This document shows positions 4,920-5,397 of a stretch of DNA of 5,397 nt, piece after piece. A model generated the notes under the pieces. It was given only the letters and a program-made list of their open reading frames with translations, was not told where the DNA came from and did not search any database. How positions within the stretch are numbered: position 1 is the first letter of the stretch; each line of letters starts with the position of its first letter. This stretch comes from an uncultured Litoreibacter sp. (GTDB lineage: Bacteria; Pseudomonadota; Alphaproteobacteria; Rhodobacterales; Rhodobacteraceae), in NCBI GenBank assembly GCA_937928335.1, contig CALFWN010000092.1:1-5397 (forward strand), in the 5' to 3' direction. The translations under genes and the position numbers were made by a program.

Positions 4920-5397
4920 CTAAAGGAACACGCGCTCAAACGCCCAATAGGCGCCGACAATGGCGATCAGGATGGACCCGCAGATAGAGACCGCGCGGAA
5001 CATGATATCGGGGTCGCGGACCCGCATTTCCTCGTCCTCCAGATCCGCCATATGCGCCGCGCGCACACCAAGCCACAACAAAAGCGCAGCAAGCCCGATC
5101 ACCGTCAGCTGACCCACCTCGACCCCGATATTGAAGCCGATCAACCCGGCCACAAAGCGACCCGGCGCCAGTCCGAACTCCCCCAGCACGGAGGCAAAGC
5201 CCAGACCATGCAGCAGGCCAAAGCCAAAAATAATGACAGGCCGCCACCACTTGATGCCCTTGGCAAAGATGTTCTCCACCGCGACATAGACAATCGAAAG
5301 CGCGATCAGCGGCTCAACGATGCTGGCGGAAATGGTGACGATTTGCAGGCTGGCCAGCGCAAGGGTGATGGTGTGGGCGATGGTGAACACCGTCACC
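4920..5397 (-). CDS. HupE/UreJ_2-family membrane protein, 5' end cut by window edge
   Basis: This is the C-terminal 158 residues of a polytopic inner-membrane protein matching the HupE/UreJ family 2 pattern (PF13795-like). Visible are FTIAHTITLALASL (4-17), SIVYVAVENIF (34-44), a helix with FGFGLLHGLGFASVLGEFGL (57-76), GFNIGVEVGQL (87-97), a hydrophobic helix to about 111, a charged loop DLEDEEMRVRDPD (118-130) and a last helix (about 132-154). Conserved His in AHT and LLHG may bind metal. HupE proteins are proposed nickel permeases, but UreJ_2 members commonly occur away from hydrogenase or urease genes, as here, so substrate is unknown. The frame is open through the right edge. GTG at 5396 is an internal valine codon and not the start, because the motif around it is a mid-protein one. 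The TAG stop is at 4922-4920. Confidence 0.85.
   Translation of the reverse strand, partial: VTVFTIAHTITLALASLQIVTISASIVEPLIALSIVYVAVENIFAKGIKWWRPVIIFGFGLLHGLGFASVLGEFGLAPGRFVAGLIGFNIGVEVGQLTVIGLAALLLWLGVRAAHMADLEDEEMRVRDPDIMFRAVSICGSILIAIVGAYWAFERVFL

Noticed and set aside
5394..5396. GTG as the start of the HupE/UreJ_2-family gene
   Set aside because: It encodes a valine just before a conserved mid-protein motif (FTIAHTITLAL); the true start lies beyond the window.
1..5397. tRNA, rRNA, CRISPR array, insertion sequence, riboswitch
   Set aside because: Scanned for by eye; no cloverleaf, regular repeat array, transposase motif or terminal inverted repeats were seen.

Overview
The window looks like chromosomal DNA from an alphaproteobacterium, most likely of the Rhodobacterales (Roseobacter/Rhodobacter group). 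The support is a MarR-type regulator overlapping an OmpR-type response regulator, a pair matching PetP-PetR of Rhodobacter capsulatus, together with high G+C in most genes (150 of 240 bases, 62.5%, counted at 2521-2760). No RNA gene, insertion sequence or CRISPR array is visible.

Layout. Positions 1-2051 hold a leftward operon, petP (MarR) > petR (response regulator) > a histone-deacetylase-fold amidohydrolase that runs off the left edge. petP and petR share one base (TGATG), and the deacetylase starts 37 nt after petR. A 161-bp divergent promoter region (2052-2212) separates this operon from rightward ilvE, the branched-chain aminotransferase (2213-3082). ilvE meets a leftward gene tail to tail, with both stop codons packed into one CTAG at 3079-3082.

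Positions 3079-3870 hold the most unusual part: a leftward bicistron of a 96-residue acidic protein overlapping by 26 nt a 162-residue basic HEPN-like protein (UPF0332-like signatures). It is clearly poorer in G+C (116 of 240 bases, 48%, at 3121-3360). It has its own compact promoter and probably a leaderless message. The arrangement resembles a toxin-antitoxin-type module inserted between housekeeping genes, but the function is inferred and not shown by the sequence.

To the right are a leftward 10-TM EamA/DMT-family transporter (3879-4817) and the C-terminal 158 residues of a HupE/UreJ_2-family membrane protein (4920-5397), cut by the right edge. The housekeeping genes show no obvious shared pathway. 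The petP-petR unit is regulatory, ilvE serves branched-chain amino acid metabolism, and the two membrane proteins have unknown substrates.
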